From Vallitalea okinawensis (lineage in GTDB: Bacteria > Bacillota > Clostridia > Lachnospirales > PQDH01), in contig NZ_PQDH01000003.1 of assembly GCF_002964605.1 (NCBI RefSeq), forward strand, positions 656,796 through 720,795: a stretch of DNA of 64,000 bases. Reading direction: 5' to 3'. Below, one piece after another: positions 27,353 through 35,990 of the stretch (the stretch's first letter is position 1; each line of letters opens with the position of its first letter). Under the pieces are notes generated by a model that saw nothing but the letters and a program-made list of their open reading frames with translations, had not been told where the DNA came from and searched no databases. Position numbers and translations under genes: made by a program.

Positions 27353-27420
27353 GATTAAATTCTCCTTTGAATAATTATTCTCTCTAAAAAAATCTCAAAT
27401 AGTAAGAGTTTTGGTGGGAA

Positions 27421-27475
27421 GAATAACATACAAAGATAAATGGTTATTCAACTTAATAACATATGTATGTTATTC
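27421..27475 (-). promoter_or_regulatory. Palindromic operator candidate upstream of methyltransferase
   Basis: AATAACATA-TG-TATGTTATT (27455-27474) has 9-bp perfect arms. A third copy of the half-site, GAATAACATAC, begins at 27421. The spacing and position, about 100 bases before the ATG, fit a repressor site. The regulator is unknown. Confidence 0.55.
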
Positions 27476-27601
27476 AAAAACCACCTTTGAAACAATGCTC
27501 TTTCTAATAATCATAAACCCACTTCCTTCCATTAATATATTATGGTAATTATATCACAAACTCACAATTAATCACAGTACTAATTCAGTATAGAACAATT
27601 T

Positions 27602-27777
27602 CTGATAACGTTTCGGATTTAAGACGTTTCTCATCCATATAATGAAGGTGCTCATGCCCTTCAAAGGGCTAATGTGCCGAGTGTTGTGACGTGCTAGGGT
27701 TGAGGAATATGTGAGGGCGACCCTTTAGGCTTTTTAACCCTAGCCCGCACTTTGTAAAAACCTTTTGTTGTAGGACG
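27602..27777 (-). repeat. attC site (type A)
   Basis: R' TGATAACGTTTCGGATTTAA, the AAGGTGCTCATGCCC and AAAGGGCTAATGTGCCGAG hairpins, GGGTTGAGGAAT stem, and AAAACCTTTTGTTGTAG at the R'' end. R'' GTTGTAG pairs with the R' box GTACAAC at 28702 in six of seven bases. Confidence 0.88.
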
Positions 27778-27902
27778 TTGCACACCGAGGCTACCAATAT
27801 TCTCGAATCCTTCAGTTTTCTTGACTAACAAACATGTGTAATATATAAAAAGATGACGTAATTAATGCTTCAGGATATATACTTTTATAAATTGTAAATT
27901 GT

Positions 27903-28532
27903 CTATTTTACTGGTGGTTTCCATAGTGGTACATCTATAAACGTAGTCTCTTTTACATTTGGAAGAATATCATATATGGAACAATTCATTTGTTGTTCAA
28001 AATACTCTTTCATTTCAAAAGTTGCATTCCAACGTTCCACAGTAAATGGAAATGTTCCATAGCGTCTTGTTGTATTAACAAACCGCTTTTCTAACATACA
28101 AAAACCTTGATCATCTGCAAGTGCATCACAAACAATCAATAGTTTATCGTAATCATCATAAGTTATGTCATTAAAATACTTTCTAACAAATTCGCTTTCT
28201 TCGTCACTCATATCATTTTTGCCTATTTCTTTGTCAGAGTCAGGAACTGGGAATGAATGTGTCAAACAAATTCTACCTACTTCGTTCCAACCTTTTTCCT
28301 TCATAAATTTATATCCATCAATACCATGTCTTCTTGCACTTATACCATATCTTCTACCTATATCATGAAGAAGTCCTAAAACATATGCTTTGTCAGGATT
28401 AAGATTACTACATTTTTTAGCAATCATTTGAGCCGCTAATCCTACATTGATAGAATGTTCTATCCATGGTCCATGGTTTAATTGTCCTGCTAATTCTAAT
28501 TCCTTTTCAGCCATTTCTCTATTAGGAAACAT
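27903..28532 (-). CDS. HD-domain hydrolase
   Basis: 209 residues. WIEHSINVGLAAQM, LGLLHDIGRRYG (His56-Asp57), ICLTHSFPV and IVCDALADDQ form the HD site. RRHGIDGYKFMKEKGWNEV is characteristic of a clostridial sub-group. It is probably a nucleotide or phosphate-ester hydrolase and is not closely similar to the HD gene at 25675. Start at 28532 with GGAGGATAAT. Single-gene cassette flanked by a complete attC on the left and a partial one on the right. Confidence 0.85.
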   Translation of the reverse strand: MFPNREMAEKELELAGQLNHGPWIEHSINVGLAAQMIAKKCSNLNPDKAYVLGLLHDIGRRYGISARRHGIDGYKFMKEKGWNEVGRICLTHSFPVPDSDKEIGKNDMSDEESEFVRKYFNDITYDDYDKLLIVCDALADDQGFCMLEKRFVNTTRRYGTFPFTVERWNATFEMKEYFEQQMNCSIYDILPNVKETTFIDVPLWKPPVK

Positions 28533-28701
28533 ATTATCCTCCTATATGTATAATATAAATTATGACTTGTCGTCCTAACCCTTAGTTGGTTAAATCTCTG
28601 TTTAGTTACTCTACAAACTTTCAATTTATCGGTTTGTTTTATTAGCAATTTGTATGTAGTAATTTCTAATAAATGTGTAGTTTTTTATCGTGTTCAATGT
28701 C

Positions 28702-28775
28702 GTACAACGTTTCGTGTTTACGACGTCTATGAACTGAACCCGCGGAGCCATTCTTCGTAGAAAGTGCTTGCACCG
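28702..28775 (-). repeat. attC fragment (R' half, type B)
   Basis: R' GTACAACGTTTCGTGTTTAC, then CTATGAACTGAACCC and the GTGCTTGCACC tip. It is cut right after the tip and joined to the stop codon of the GNAT gene. Confidence 0.75.
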
Positions 28776-28780
28776 CAAAC

Positions 28781-29587
28781 TCAGATACTCATTCCTATTG
28801 AAACTTCAGATATTCTTTTAAACTGATATCCCTTACTCTTATATAAGTTCATTGCTCTATCATTGTTACTCCATACTTCCAATTGAATTCTTTTTACGTT
28901 TCTACTAAGCATATAATGGCTACAATAGTCAACTAAGTATTTACCTATACCGTTTTGTCTCTCGTTATTCATGACAAATAAGTCTTCAAGAACACCAATA
29001 CCACCTTCGTCTATGTATACTAATAAATTTGCAACTAGTTTATCCTTCTTGTAAACAGAAATGCACTTAAATCCATCTTTCTCTTTCAGCTCTATTATAT
29101 CTTGAATAATGTAAAGTCCTGGACGAAATACCCTGCTATGGCATTCAATTAATTGCTCTATATCATTCTCTGTGCTTAATAGATTCTCAACAACGCTATA
29201 TTTTTCATCAAGTTGATCAATTCTATGTATATTTCTCAGTTCTAGTTCAAGTATGTGCATACCTTCATCTTCATAAAAACCTTCTATCGTATTGTAGAAC
29301 TCAATTGCTTGCAGATTTTCTGCAAAACAGCAATGGTAAACTCTGGCATCAAAACCATCAAAACATTTCCTCTTTATCTTTGCTACATCAATCAGCCCTT
29401 TAACAACTGCTTTACCAACTTCTATAGTGTCCTCCACCACTGCTTCATATTCTATATAATAATTCATCCTTGGTACCTTATAAAATTTTGAAGATTCACT
29501 TTCATAAATATATCCTTTAGCTAAAATCTTACTGTCTTCATCTACTAAATGATATTCATATTGTTCCTCTGTACTTTTAAACTTCAT
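28781..29587 (-). CDS. GNAT N-acetyltransferase with extra N-terminal domain
   Basis: 268 residues. The first 130 residues form a beta-rich region (EYHLVDEDSKILAKGYIYES, VYHCCFAENLQAIEFY) that looks like a degenerate GNAT half. The C-terminal half is a standard GNAT domain with VLEDLFVMNNERQNGIGKY (cofactor loop) and EVWSNNDRAMNLYKSKGYQF. It may be a tandem GNAT with one active site. ATG at 29587 with AGGAGAAAT. The stop abuts a truncated type B attC. Confidence 0.82.
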   Translation of the reverse strand: MKFKSTEEQYEYHLVDEDSKILAKGYIYESESSKFYKVPRMNYYIEYEAVVEDTIEVGKAVVKGLIDVAKIKRKCFDGFDARVYHCCFAENLQAIEFYNTIEGFYEDEGMHILELELRNIHRIDQLDEKYSVVENLLSTENDIEQLIECHSRVFRPGLYIIQDIIELKEKDGFKCISVYKKDKLVANLLVYIDEGGIGVLEDLFVMNNERQNGIGKYLVDYCSHYMLSRNVKRIQLEVWSNNDRAMNLYKSKGYQFKRISEVSIGMSI

Positions 29588-29636
29588 CTATTTCTCCTTT
29601 AATTGTATTTGTCTTGGTAACAAAAGGGTATATTTT

Positions 29637-29690
29637 GCATAACGGAGTTGGATTCGAGGCGTTTCTGAACCTTAGAGCGAAGGTTCAGAA
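29637..29690 (-). repeat. attC fragment (R' side)
   Basis: R' GCATAACGGAGTTGGATTCG and GGCGTTTCTGAACCTTAG with GCGAAGGTTCAG. The distal part is lost. Confidence 0.68.
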
Positions 29691-29763
29691 TAAATCTGTG
29701 GTGAAGAAAATTACTAAAAAACTTACATCTGAATATGTAATTCTGGACAAATATTCTGGTTAC

Positions 29764-30432
29764 TTACCTTTGTTTTCTCTCTACAATTTCACCACTATCT
29801 TTCAAAATACAATTCTCTGGAATAAACCCCCTTACAGAACATAATGGATAAACAATACTACCTTTTCCTAATATTGTCCCTGGGTTTAAAACTGTATTAC
29901 ATCCTACTTCTGATGAATCACCTAAAATTGCACCAAATTTCCTTAAACCAGTTTCAATAATATCTGTACCATATTTTACTTTTACTAATGTTCCATTGGA
30001 TTTTAAGTTAGATGTTATAACGCCTGCCCCCAAATGGGATTTATACCCTAATATTGAATCACTAACATAATTATAGTGCGGAACTTGCACTTTATTAAAG
30101 AGAATTGAATTTTTTATTTCAGTTGAGTTTCCAACGACAACATCATTACCAATAATAACATTTTCTCTAATGTAAGCGGAATGCCTGATTTCGCAATTAT
30201 AACCGATAATAGCTGGACCTTTTATCAGAACACTTTTTTCAAGAGTAGTGCCTTTGCCAACCCATACAAACTCCTCTATTCTTTCAAAATCATTTGGCAG
30301 AGTTTTTGCGTACTCAAAAATAAAAGCATTAATTTTTGTAAGAACTTCCCAAGGATGCTTAACCCCTCCAAATATTGCTTGTTCGTCTAATTCTCTCAAT
30401 GTAAAAAGTTCATCAACGGAAATGCCCATCAT
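29764..30432 (-). CDS. Left-handed beta-helix nucleotidyltransferase-like protein
   Basis: 222 residues dominated by hexapeptide repeats (VWVGKGTTLEKSVLIKGPAI, VIIGNDVVVGNSTEIKNSIL, GCNTVLNPGTILGKGSIVYP) that predict a left-handed beta-helix. The sequence resembles UDP-N-acetylglucosamine pyrophosphorylase-related proteins that keep only the beta-helix (acetyltransferase-like) part. The nucleotidyltransferase domain is absent. It probably binds or acylates a sugar nucleotide, and trimerisation is usual. Start at 30432 with GGAGGATA. Confidence 0.78.
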   Translation of the reverse strand: MMGISVDELFTLRELDEQAIFGGVKHPWEVLTKINAFIFEYAKTLPNDFERIEEFVWVGKGTTLEKSVLIKGPAIIGYNCEIRHSAYIRENVIIGNDVVVGNSTEIKNSILFNKVQVPHYNYVSDSILGYKSHLGAGVITSNLKSNGTLVKVKYGTDIIETGLRKFGAILGDSSEVGCNTVLNPGTILGKGSIVYPLCSVRGFIPENCILKDSGEIVERKQR

Positions 30433-30551
30433 TATCCTCCTTAATGTATGTCCTCATATTTTACTAATCTGCAACGTTAATCTTTTATGTACAACTCTTT
30501 TCTCTCTAAGACACGAAATAGAGTTACTTGAATGAGTGAGAAAATTTTCAC

Positions 30552-30686
30552 ATAACGTATCCGTATTGCCGAAGTTCATGAGTCCTAGCCAGACTTGGCT
30601 TTGACTCATGAACTTGGGTGTAGTGACGCAAGGAACAGAACCGGCAATACGCCAGGCCCCAAAACAATAACTGCTGAATCGTTAGT
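30552..30686 (-). repeat. attC-like inverted repeat (type F)
   Basis: CACATAACGTATC and then CGTATTGCCG pair with CGGCAATACG at 30641. An inner stem AAGTTCATGAGTC / GACTCATGAACTT surrounds AGCCA / TGGCT. The R'' box is uncertain (GTTAGTT at 30680). Confidence 0.65.
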
Positions 30687-30728
30687 TAACAAAATTCAAA
30701 TATACTGCAGTAGTTTTGGTACTAATGG

Positions 30729-31823
30729 TTATTTTATGTACTTGTCAAGTTCGGTAATAACAGTTTTAAATCTTACGTGTTCGCGTACCGGTGCAAAAAT
30801 TTCTTTTGATACTAAGTATTCTTTTGAGCCTGATGCCGTGGTTTTTATATCAAGATCCTTATACTTCGAACAGGTTTGGCCTTGAAAAATTACCGATGTG
30901 TACGTAGATACTTCCGGCAAAGCGTCAAATTTTATGCTATATTCTGTAAACAGCTCTATACAGTCAAGCGCATTGTCATAATCTTTCAATTTTATATAAT
31001 CTTCCGCAAGCCAATAATAAACTGCTCGTAACCTTAAAGTTTCATAAATGTAATCATTATTTTCGTGTAGTATTTCTTCTATACTTATGATTTTTTTAAA
31101 TAGTTCTACTCGTTTTTCTGGGTTATTCTTATATTTAGAGTTTGCAAGATTTTCAATTAAATATTCAAACATATCCGATAACAACCAAATATTTTGAACA
31201 ATCTGATTAGATTTCGCATCCTCGTCAAGAATTTCCGGTAGCACCATATCACGCGAATCACGCGCAAGCGGCAGTCTGTTTGCTGTTTCAACAGCTTTCT
31301 CTTTTTCACCTATGTCTTTATAAGCGCGTGCGAGTACTTGAAGCGAACGAAAACGCAGATTGTCATCTGTGCAATCACTCAAAATACGTATGCAAATGGA
31401 TACAGATTCCCGCAGATTTTTTTGCTTCTCCTCTTCATCTATATATGGTTTTTTCGTAAAACACAATGTTTTTGCAAGACAGTACAATAAATCGTAATTA
31501 TTCGGAAATTCATGAACGGCGTTTCTGAACATTTCAATTATTGTACCGTCGAACCATTTTTTACTCCTCTCAGGTCCCGCTTGATTAATAATCATATCAA
31601 TTTTTTCCTGATTTTTCATAACATCAAAACACATCAATTCGTCTATGCTTATGTTAAAAAAATTCGCAATTGACGGCAGAATCTCTATATCAGGATAACA
31701 GCCCTCGACTTCCCATTTGCTCACAGCTTGTGCCGTAACACCTAAATATTCTGCAAATTTTTCCTGATTCACATTAGCTTTTTTACGTAATTCTTTTATC
31801 TTTTGCCCTATTTTTATAACCAT
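30729..31823 (-). CDS. XRE-type HTH regulator with TPR-like C-terminus
   Basis: 364 residues from the ATG at 31823, chosen for GGAGG five bases upstream. Residues 3-62 are a Cro/CI helix-turn-helix (IGQKIKELRKKANVNQEKFA, VTAQAVSKWEVEGCYPDIE). The remaining 300 residues are helical repeats of TPR type (LRFRSLQVLARAYKDIGEKE). The base composition is richer in G+C than its neighbours (for example ATCACGCGAATCACGCGCAA), hinting at a different origin. An inverted repeat overlaps its promoter at 31872-31919, so autoregulation is likely. Confidence 0.86.
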   Translation of the reverse strand: MVIKIGQKIKELRKKANVNQEKFAEYLGVTAQAVSKWEVEGCYPDIEILPSIANFFNISIDELMCFDVMKNQEKIDMIINQAGPERSKKWFDGTIIEMFRNAVHEFPNNYDLLYCLAKTLCFTKKPYIDEEEKQKNLRESVSICIRILSDCTDDNLRFRSLQVLARAYKDIGEKEKAVETANRLPLARDSRDMVLPEILDEDAKSNQIVQNIWLLSDMFEYLIENLANSKYKNNPEKRVELFKKIISIEEILHENNDYIYETLRLRAVYYWLAEDYIKLKDYDNALDCIELFTEYSIKFDALPEVSTYTSVIFQGQTCSKYKDLDIKTTASGSKEYLVSKEIFAPVREHVRFKTVITELDKYIK

Positions 31824-31871
31824 AAAAATTCCTCCGTTCTTATAATAATTTTTACAAGCACTTGTAGCTAT

Positions 31872-31919
31872 ATTATAAAATGGAGAGGAATAAAACTCAA
31901 CAAACAATCATTTGTTGTT
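31872..31919 (-). promoter_or_regulatory. Promoter and inverted-repeat operator of the XRE regulator
   Basis: On the minus strand TTGAGT and TATAAT are spaced by 17 bases (31895-31900 and 31872-31877). The inverted repeat AACAAA-caatca-TTTGTT overlaps the -35 box, a typical arrangement for self-repression. Confidence 0.6.
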
Positions 31920-32127
31920 ATATCAACTGCTAGTTGTTTATTTATTGGAGCATTTATTTATCTTCTGTATAGTATATAAATTATCTGTACTTCGTCATAT
32001 ATAACATACTTGACATATCAAAGACTGCGAAGACCTATCCCTAGATCAACACTTCGAAGGCTATTCTTTCACAATCCGCGCCAGTACACCACGGTCCCCC
32101 GCCTGTATCCACAGACCCTGATGATCT
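31920..32127. other. Intergenic stretch without recognised features
   Basis: About 200 bases with a locally higher G+C part (TCCGCGCCAGTACACCACGG). I see no open frame, no attC box and no clear hairpin terminator. Confidence 0.5.
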
Positions 32128-32349
32128 TTAACACTGCATGATGTATTTTAACATATATGTAGCAAACTCAACTAACAATTCATTATCATCAAATACAGTA
32201 CTTCTTTCATTACAATATTCCATTAAAGCTTGATTGATAATTTTCTTATACTTAGATGGCACATTATCTTTTCCCCATATACCACCTTCTTTTTTTGAAG
32301 ATACTACACCTTCTCTTAAGTAAAAGAAAACCCTGCAATAGTGGATATG
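32128..32349 (-). pseudogene. C-terminal remnant of an AadA/DUF4111-type adenylyltransferase
   Basis: The minus-strand frame ending at TAA 32128 reads HYCRVFFYLREGVVSSKKEG, then GIWGKDNVPSKYKKIINQAL and about 35 further codons. The xYLxEGxxxSKKEGGxWG pattern is the conserved C-terminal helical domain of aminoglycoside (9 or 3'') adenylyltransferases. The N-terminal nucleotidyltransferase domain is absent. The fragment begins within a few bases of the R' box of an attC at 32352, so the 5' part of the cassette was removed at or near the cassette border. Confidence 0.72.
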
Positions 32350-32351
32350 TC

Positions 32352-32488
32352 TTATAACGTTTCGTGTTACCGAGGTTACTCAATCTTAGTACGAAGGTGC
32401 TCATGCCCTGCCAAGGGCTAATGTGCCGAGTCTCCTGACGGGCTTAGGTTGAGTGGTGTGTGAGGGCATAACCCACGAGGTTTTTGAC
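32352..32488 (-). repeat. attC site, R'' end missing (type A)
   Basis: R' TTATAACGTTTCGTGTTACC, stems TCAATCTTAG / CTTAGGTTGAG, the GCCCTGCCAAGGGC hairpin and CATAACCCACGAGG are present. It ends at TTTTTGACAC just before the Nudix stop. Confidence 0.82.
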
Positions 32489-32500
32489 ACGATTCCTATC

Positions 32501-32971
32501 TTAATCTTCCCGAACCATAATATGTTCTATTTCAGGTGATAAATTAAGTAACTTCTTCTTGATAAAAGTTGGATAAACTTCCACTTCATCAATATCTTCA
32601 ATATCAAACCACTTGTAAATTAAATACCCATCTCCCTCAATTCCGCGGAATTCTTCTTTAGTTAGAACTAGAGAGTCTTCATTAAAATCCATCAAATAAT
32701 AAAAAGATGTTTCATGAAACTCTTTTGACTCATGTTCAAAAAAATTCTCAACAATCCAAAGTAATCTGTTAACTTCTACCACTTCATCTATTTCTTCTTT
32801 CATTTCTCTAACCAACGTTTGTTCACTAAACTCATTAAATTCATTTCGACCACCTGGTAATGCCCAAAAATCATCTTTTTCCGTTCTATGTAAAAGAACT
32901 CTTCCATTATATATAGATACTCCTGCAACTCTTAGATTGAATCGATTCTTTCCTCTGTCAAAACAAATCAT
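32501..32971 (-). CDS. Nudix hydrolase
   Basis: 156 residues. The Nudix box spans about residues 41-62 (GGRNEFNEFSEQ followed by REMKEEI), matching GX5EX7REUXEEXGU closely. The substrate side chain region RVLLHRTEKDDFWALPGG precedes it. It hydrolyses a nucleoside diphosphate linked to another moiety; specificity is unknown. ATG at 32971 with GGAGGTTG. It is 52 bases from the MBL gene to its right without attC, possibly forming a two-gene cassette. Confidence 0.87.
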   Translation of the reverse strand: MICFDRGKNRFNLRVAGVSIYNGRVLLHRTEKDDFWALPGGRNEFNEFSEQTLVREMKEEIDEVVEVNRLLWIVENFFEHESKEFHETSFYYLMDFNEDSLVLTKEEFRGIEGDGYLIYKWFDIEDIDEVEVYPTFIKKKLLNLSPEIEHIMVRED

Positions 32972-33023
32972 AATACAACCTCCTGGTAAACGCTAATTTA
33001 TCACTGGCGTCTGACACTATCCA

Positions 33024-33797
33024 TTATATCTTTATTGCAAATTCCCCATAATCAAACTCTCCACTACCATGATTTAATAACCCTAAATCATCTATTTCCT
33101 TAAACCCCTCAAGCACGTTATCAATCAAATCCACCTTTATGTCTAGATCATTATGCGCTGGTAGTATTCTACTGATACCATTTAACTTTGTTAACTTATC
33201 AACCGACTGATAGAATAACTTTGGGTCAGTACTTGGGTAATATGCAAAAAGTGTCCCTTTATATAACAAGTCTCCACTAAACAAATATCCTGTTTTATCT
33301 TCATAGTAGCAAACATGTCCTGGAGAATGGCCAGGTGTATGTATTACTCGTACGAACCTATTACCTATATCTATAACATCATCATCTTTCAGTCTACCAC
33401 TTACCTGCCCTTTGAATATATGGTAATTCTCAATTTTAAAACCTACAGGTAAATCATTATTCTTCATACCTCTTATAACATGATTTCGGATAACTTCTAA
33501 TGATATAGGTAGACCTTGTTCAATCCATTTTACATCCTTATGATGAACAAATATCTGCTCAAAAAAGTTATGTCCTCCCATATGGTCCCAATGAGCATGA
33601 GTTGTGAGGACCACGACTGGTAAAGATGTGAGTTTATCAACAACCTCTTTTATATTGCCTATACCTAATCCAGTATCAATCAGTGCCGCTTCTTTATCGC
33701 CTATCAGAAGATATGAATGAGCTCTCTCCCAATGTGCATACTCGCTTATTATGTATGTCTTCTCATCTACCTTATCGATAGTAAACCATTCTCTCAT
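33024..33797 (-). CDS. Metallo-beta-lactamase-fold hydrolase
   Basis: 257 residues. The metal signature HAHWDH sits at residues 67-72. It is followed by a His in VIHTPGHSPGHVCYYE, Asp in LFSGDLLYKGTLF and a last His in LPAHNDLD, so all five ligand positions of the MBL fold are present. It resembles glyoxalase II / lactonase-type members rather than true beta-lactamases, since there is no signal peptide. ATG at 33797 with GGAGGGTC. Confidence 0.88.
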   Translation of the reverse strand: MREWFTIDKVDEKTYIISEYAHWERAHSYLLIGDKEAALIDTGLGIGNIKEVVDKLTSLPVVVLTTHAHWDHMGGHNFFEQIFVHHKDVKWIEQGLPISLEVIRNHVIRGMKNNDLPVGFKIENYHIFKGQVSGRLKDDDVIDIGNRFVRVIHTPGHSPGHVCYYEDKTGYLFSGDLLYKGTLFAYYPSTDPKLFYQSVDKLTKLNGISRILPAHNDLDIKVDLIDNVLEGFKEIDDLGLLNHGSGEFDYGEFAIKI

Positions 33798-33861
33798 ATT
33801 CTGTGTTGACCCTCCTGCTGAAAGACCCTATATTAGATCTCCGATATGAATTATTGAATTT

Positions 33862-33966
33862 CAGATATCGTTCCATCTGCAACGTTTCTCAACCTTAGAG
33901 CGACGGTGCTCATGCCCTGCTTCCTGACTACGCCCGAACCTTACGCAAACCTTTTGTTATCTGGAG
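33862..33966 (-). repeat. attC site with internal deletion (type A)
   Basis: R' AGATATCGTTCCATCTGC, CAACCTTAGAGCGACGGTG, then directly CGCCCGAACCTTACGCAAAC and R'' GTTATCT. R'' is an exact reverse complement of the R' box AGATAAC at 34946. Confidence 0.82.
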
Positions 33967-34044
33967 TTAATTACGGAAGTGCTTTATCATACTTTCATTA
34001 AATACCTACACTACACTTACTTTACCAAATCTCTCTTATATTCT

Positions 34045-34824
34045 TTAATCCCAAATTTTCTTGAAGCCCTTTAAGGAATAACGAAGATGTGTCTCATACT
34101 CAAAGACTATTTTCCCATTTTCATTATATTTTCTAAATATATGTTCTAGCTCTTCTTTCATAGCATTATAGCTATCATGAGATTCTTTTGGCATATAAGA
34201 ATGAGATGTTATCTCTCCAATTAATCTTTCATAATTGAATTGAGCTAAGCAATGAAAACTTTTCTTATGTACATTATGTTGTTTTAAAAAACTTGATATT
34301 AATTCATCTATTGGACTAAGATTAAGATTTTCAGAGTATTTATCCCTAATATGTTTATATTCTGTCATAAATTCACTCGAATTTACTTTTATATCGTTCC
34401 ATAATATAATAACCGGACTGTCGGGTTTTAATATCCTTAAAAATTCTTTTTTTGTAAGCTCCAGGTCAAACCAATGAAATGCCTGTGCTACTGATATCAA
34501 ATCAATAGATTCTGCTTTTAAATTAGTTTTATCTGATGATCCACAAATAGAGTTATAAGTATCGTATGAACTAAGTGCCTCCTCAGAAGCATCACGCATT
34601 TCTTTATTTGGTTCAACTGCATAGACCTTGTTACCATTATCTAAGAACAATTTAGTAAGTATGCCTGTTCCCGCCCCAATATCTGCGATTACAAACTTTT
34701 CATCAAACCCGTATACATTCTTCAAAAAAACAATCAAATCTTTTGGATAACTAAGTCTATACTTTGAATAATTTTCTGCACGACTACTAAATCTCTCTTT
34801 AGGGTTATAATCATTTATATTCAT
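34045..34824 (-). CDS. Class I SAM-dependent methyltransferase
   Basis: 259 residues. Motif I VIADIGAGTGILTKLFLDNG (near residue 40), VYAVEPNKEMRDASEE, ISVAQAFHWFDLELTKKEF and ILKPDSPVIILWND follow the Methyltransf_11 order. The AQAFHWF signature is common in a family of methyltransferases acting on small organic acids. Start at 34824 with AGGAGCTG. Cassette borders on both sides match (GTTATCT / AGATAAC), so this is one of the cleanest single-gene cassettes. Confidence 0.89.
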   Translation of the reverse strand: MNINDYNPKERFSSRAENYSKYRLSYPKDLIVFLKNVYGFDEKFVIADIGAGTGILTKLFLDNGNKVYAVEPNKEMRDASEEALSSYDTYNSICGSSDKTNLKAESIDLISVAQAFHWFDLELTKKEFLRILKPDSPVIILWNDIKVNSSEFMTEYKHIRDKYSENLNLSPIDELISSFLKQHNVHKKSFHCLAQFNYERLIGEITSHSYMPKESHDSYNAMKEELEHIFRKYNENGKIVFEYETHLRYSLKGFKKIWD

Positions 34825-34945
34825 TTATTCTTCAGCTCCTTATTTAATCTCAATTTTTATAGACTCTAATAATTATATAATGATCACTCTTAAATTCGTA
34901 ATATTCTTATGACCACTTCAATTTTATAGCATAGTAATTTATTTC

Positions 34946-35142
34946 AGATAACATTTCGTGTTTCCCACGTTTCTCAACCTTTAGAGCGAAGGTGCTCATG
35001 GCCTGCAAAGGGCTAATGTACCGAGTGGTCTGACGGACTTAGGTTGAGGAATTTGTGAGGGCGACCTAAAAGGAATACCCCTTGGTGACCCATGAGAGTA
35101 TGACCCTCCCCGAACCTTGTGGAAACATTTTGTTAAATGATG
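34946..35142 (-). repeat. attC site (type A, long)
   Basis: R' AGATAACATTTCGTGTTTCC, stem CAACCT...AGGTTGAGG, GGCCTGCAAAGGGC hairpin, GAGGGCGACC / ATGACCCTCCCC stem and R'' GTTAAAT. This is a near-complete reference copy of the long type. Confidence 0.92.
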
Positions 35143-35189
35143 CCACAATATTAGCTTGTTTTAAGAGAAACCAAAATATTCAATAAGGA

Positions 35190-35699
35190 CTATTCATCAA
35201 TAATCTCTTTCATCCTTTTTTTGTAGATATCCACGTCTTGATGGTAATCCATAAGAATCCCTTCTTCTCTCACAAAATGCCCATAACCTATTTGCTCACC
35301 TTCCAACCTAGGTAAAAGCTGAAAATGTAAATGATTTCTTTTGCCATCGCAAATTGTACACATATACACTTTTTTTGCTTGTAATATTTCTTTATGTAAC
35401 TTAATTATTGCATCTGATATTTTTAGAATATGTGTACCCAGTTCAAGAGGCATTTCCGATATATCTTCATAATGTTCTCGAGAAACAATTATTGTTTGTC
35501 CAGTTGCCCTAGGGTATTTCTCAAATTGACATCTAACTTTATCGTCTTCATAAAATATTAATCCATCATCAGGAAATATATCGCCAGAAGTAAAATTATA
35601 ACACCCAAAACATATCCCCTTATCTTGTAAATCTCTAATCTTTTTACCTCTTCCCATCAAATCATTTTTCTCTACTTGAGTTAATGGCTTTACATACAT
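35190..35699 (-). CDS. HIT-family protein
   Basis: 169 residues. The HIT signature appears as NHLHFQLLPR with His123, His125 and Gln127. A Cys pair (KGICFGCYNF, MCTICDG) could bind zinc, as in GalT-related members. The glutamine in place of the third His is seen in GalT-type nucleotidyltransferases and some hydrolases. It probably cleaves or transfers a nucleoside monophosphate. ATG at 35699 with GGAGTGAATAG. Confidence 0.82.
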   Translation of the reverse strand: MYVKPLTQVEKNDLMGRGKKIRDLQDKGICFGCYNFTSGDIFPDDGLIFYEDDKVRCQFEKYPRATGQTIIVSREHYEDISEMPLELGTHILKISDAIIKLHKEILQAKKVYMCTICDGKRNHLHFQLLPRLEGEQIGYGHFVREEGILMDYHQDVDIYKKRMKEIIDE

Positions 35700-35845
35700 A
35701 AACTATTCACTCCTTTATACCTCTTATCTCTACAGTTCATCTTATTCAACTGAAAATAGTAACATAATTTTCATCATTAATATTAAATTCACTCCTGCCC
35801 TGCAATACAGAAGGCCCCCAAATGAATGCTCATAGTTGTGGTGTA

Positions 35846-35966
35846 GATCTAAGGCTTCGGATTTGCGACGTCCCTGAACAGGATCCTCAGTGCCCGACTT
35901 CCTGGCGGTGCGATAGCACCCGGTGAAAAGATGTGCGCAGCGAACAGAAATATATTGTTAGGCGAT
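35846..35966 (-). repeat. attC site (type B)
   Basis: R' ATCTAAG (one change from AAC) with GCTTCGGATTTGCGACG, tip GGCGGTGCGATAGCACCC, AAGATGTGCGCAGCGAAC and R'' GTTAGGC at 35957. Confidence 0.87.
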
Positions 35967-35990
35967 GTTATCAACGGAATCTTTGGACTA

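Noticed and set aside
30595..30885. Plus-strand open frame over the type F attC and the end of the XRE gene
   Set aside because: Shadow frame of the regulator and of the inverted repeat; no start signals.
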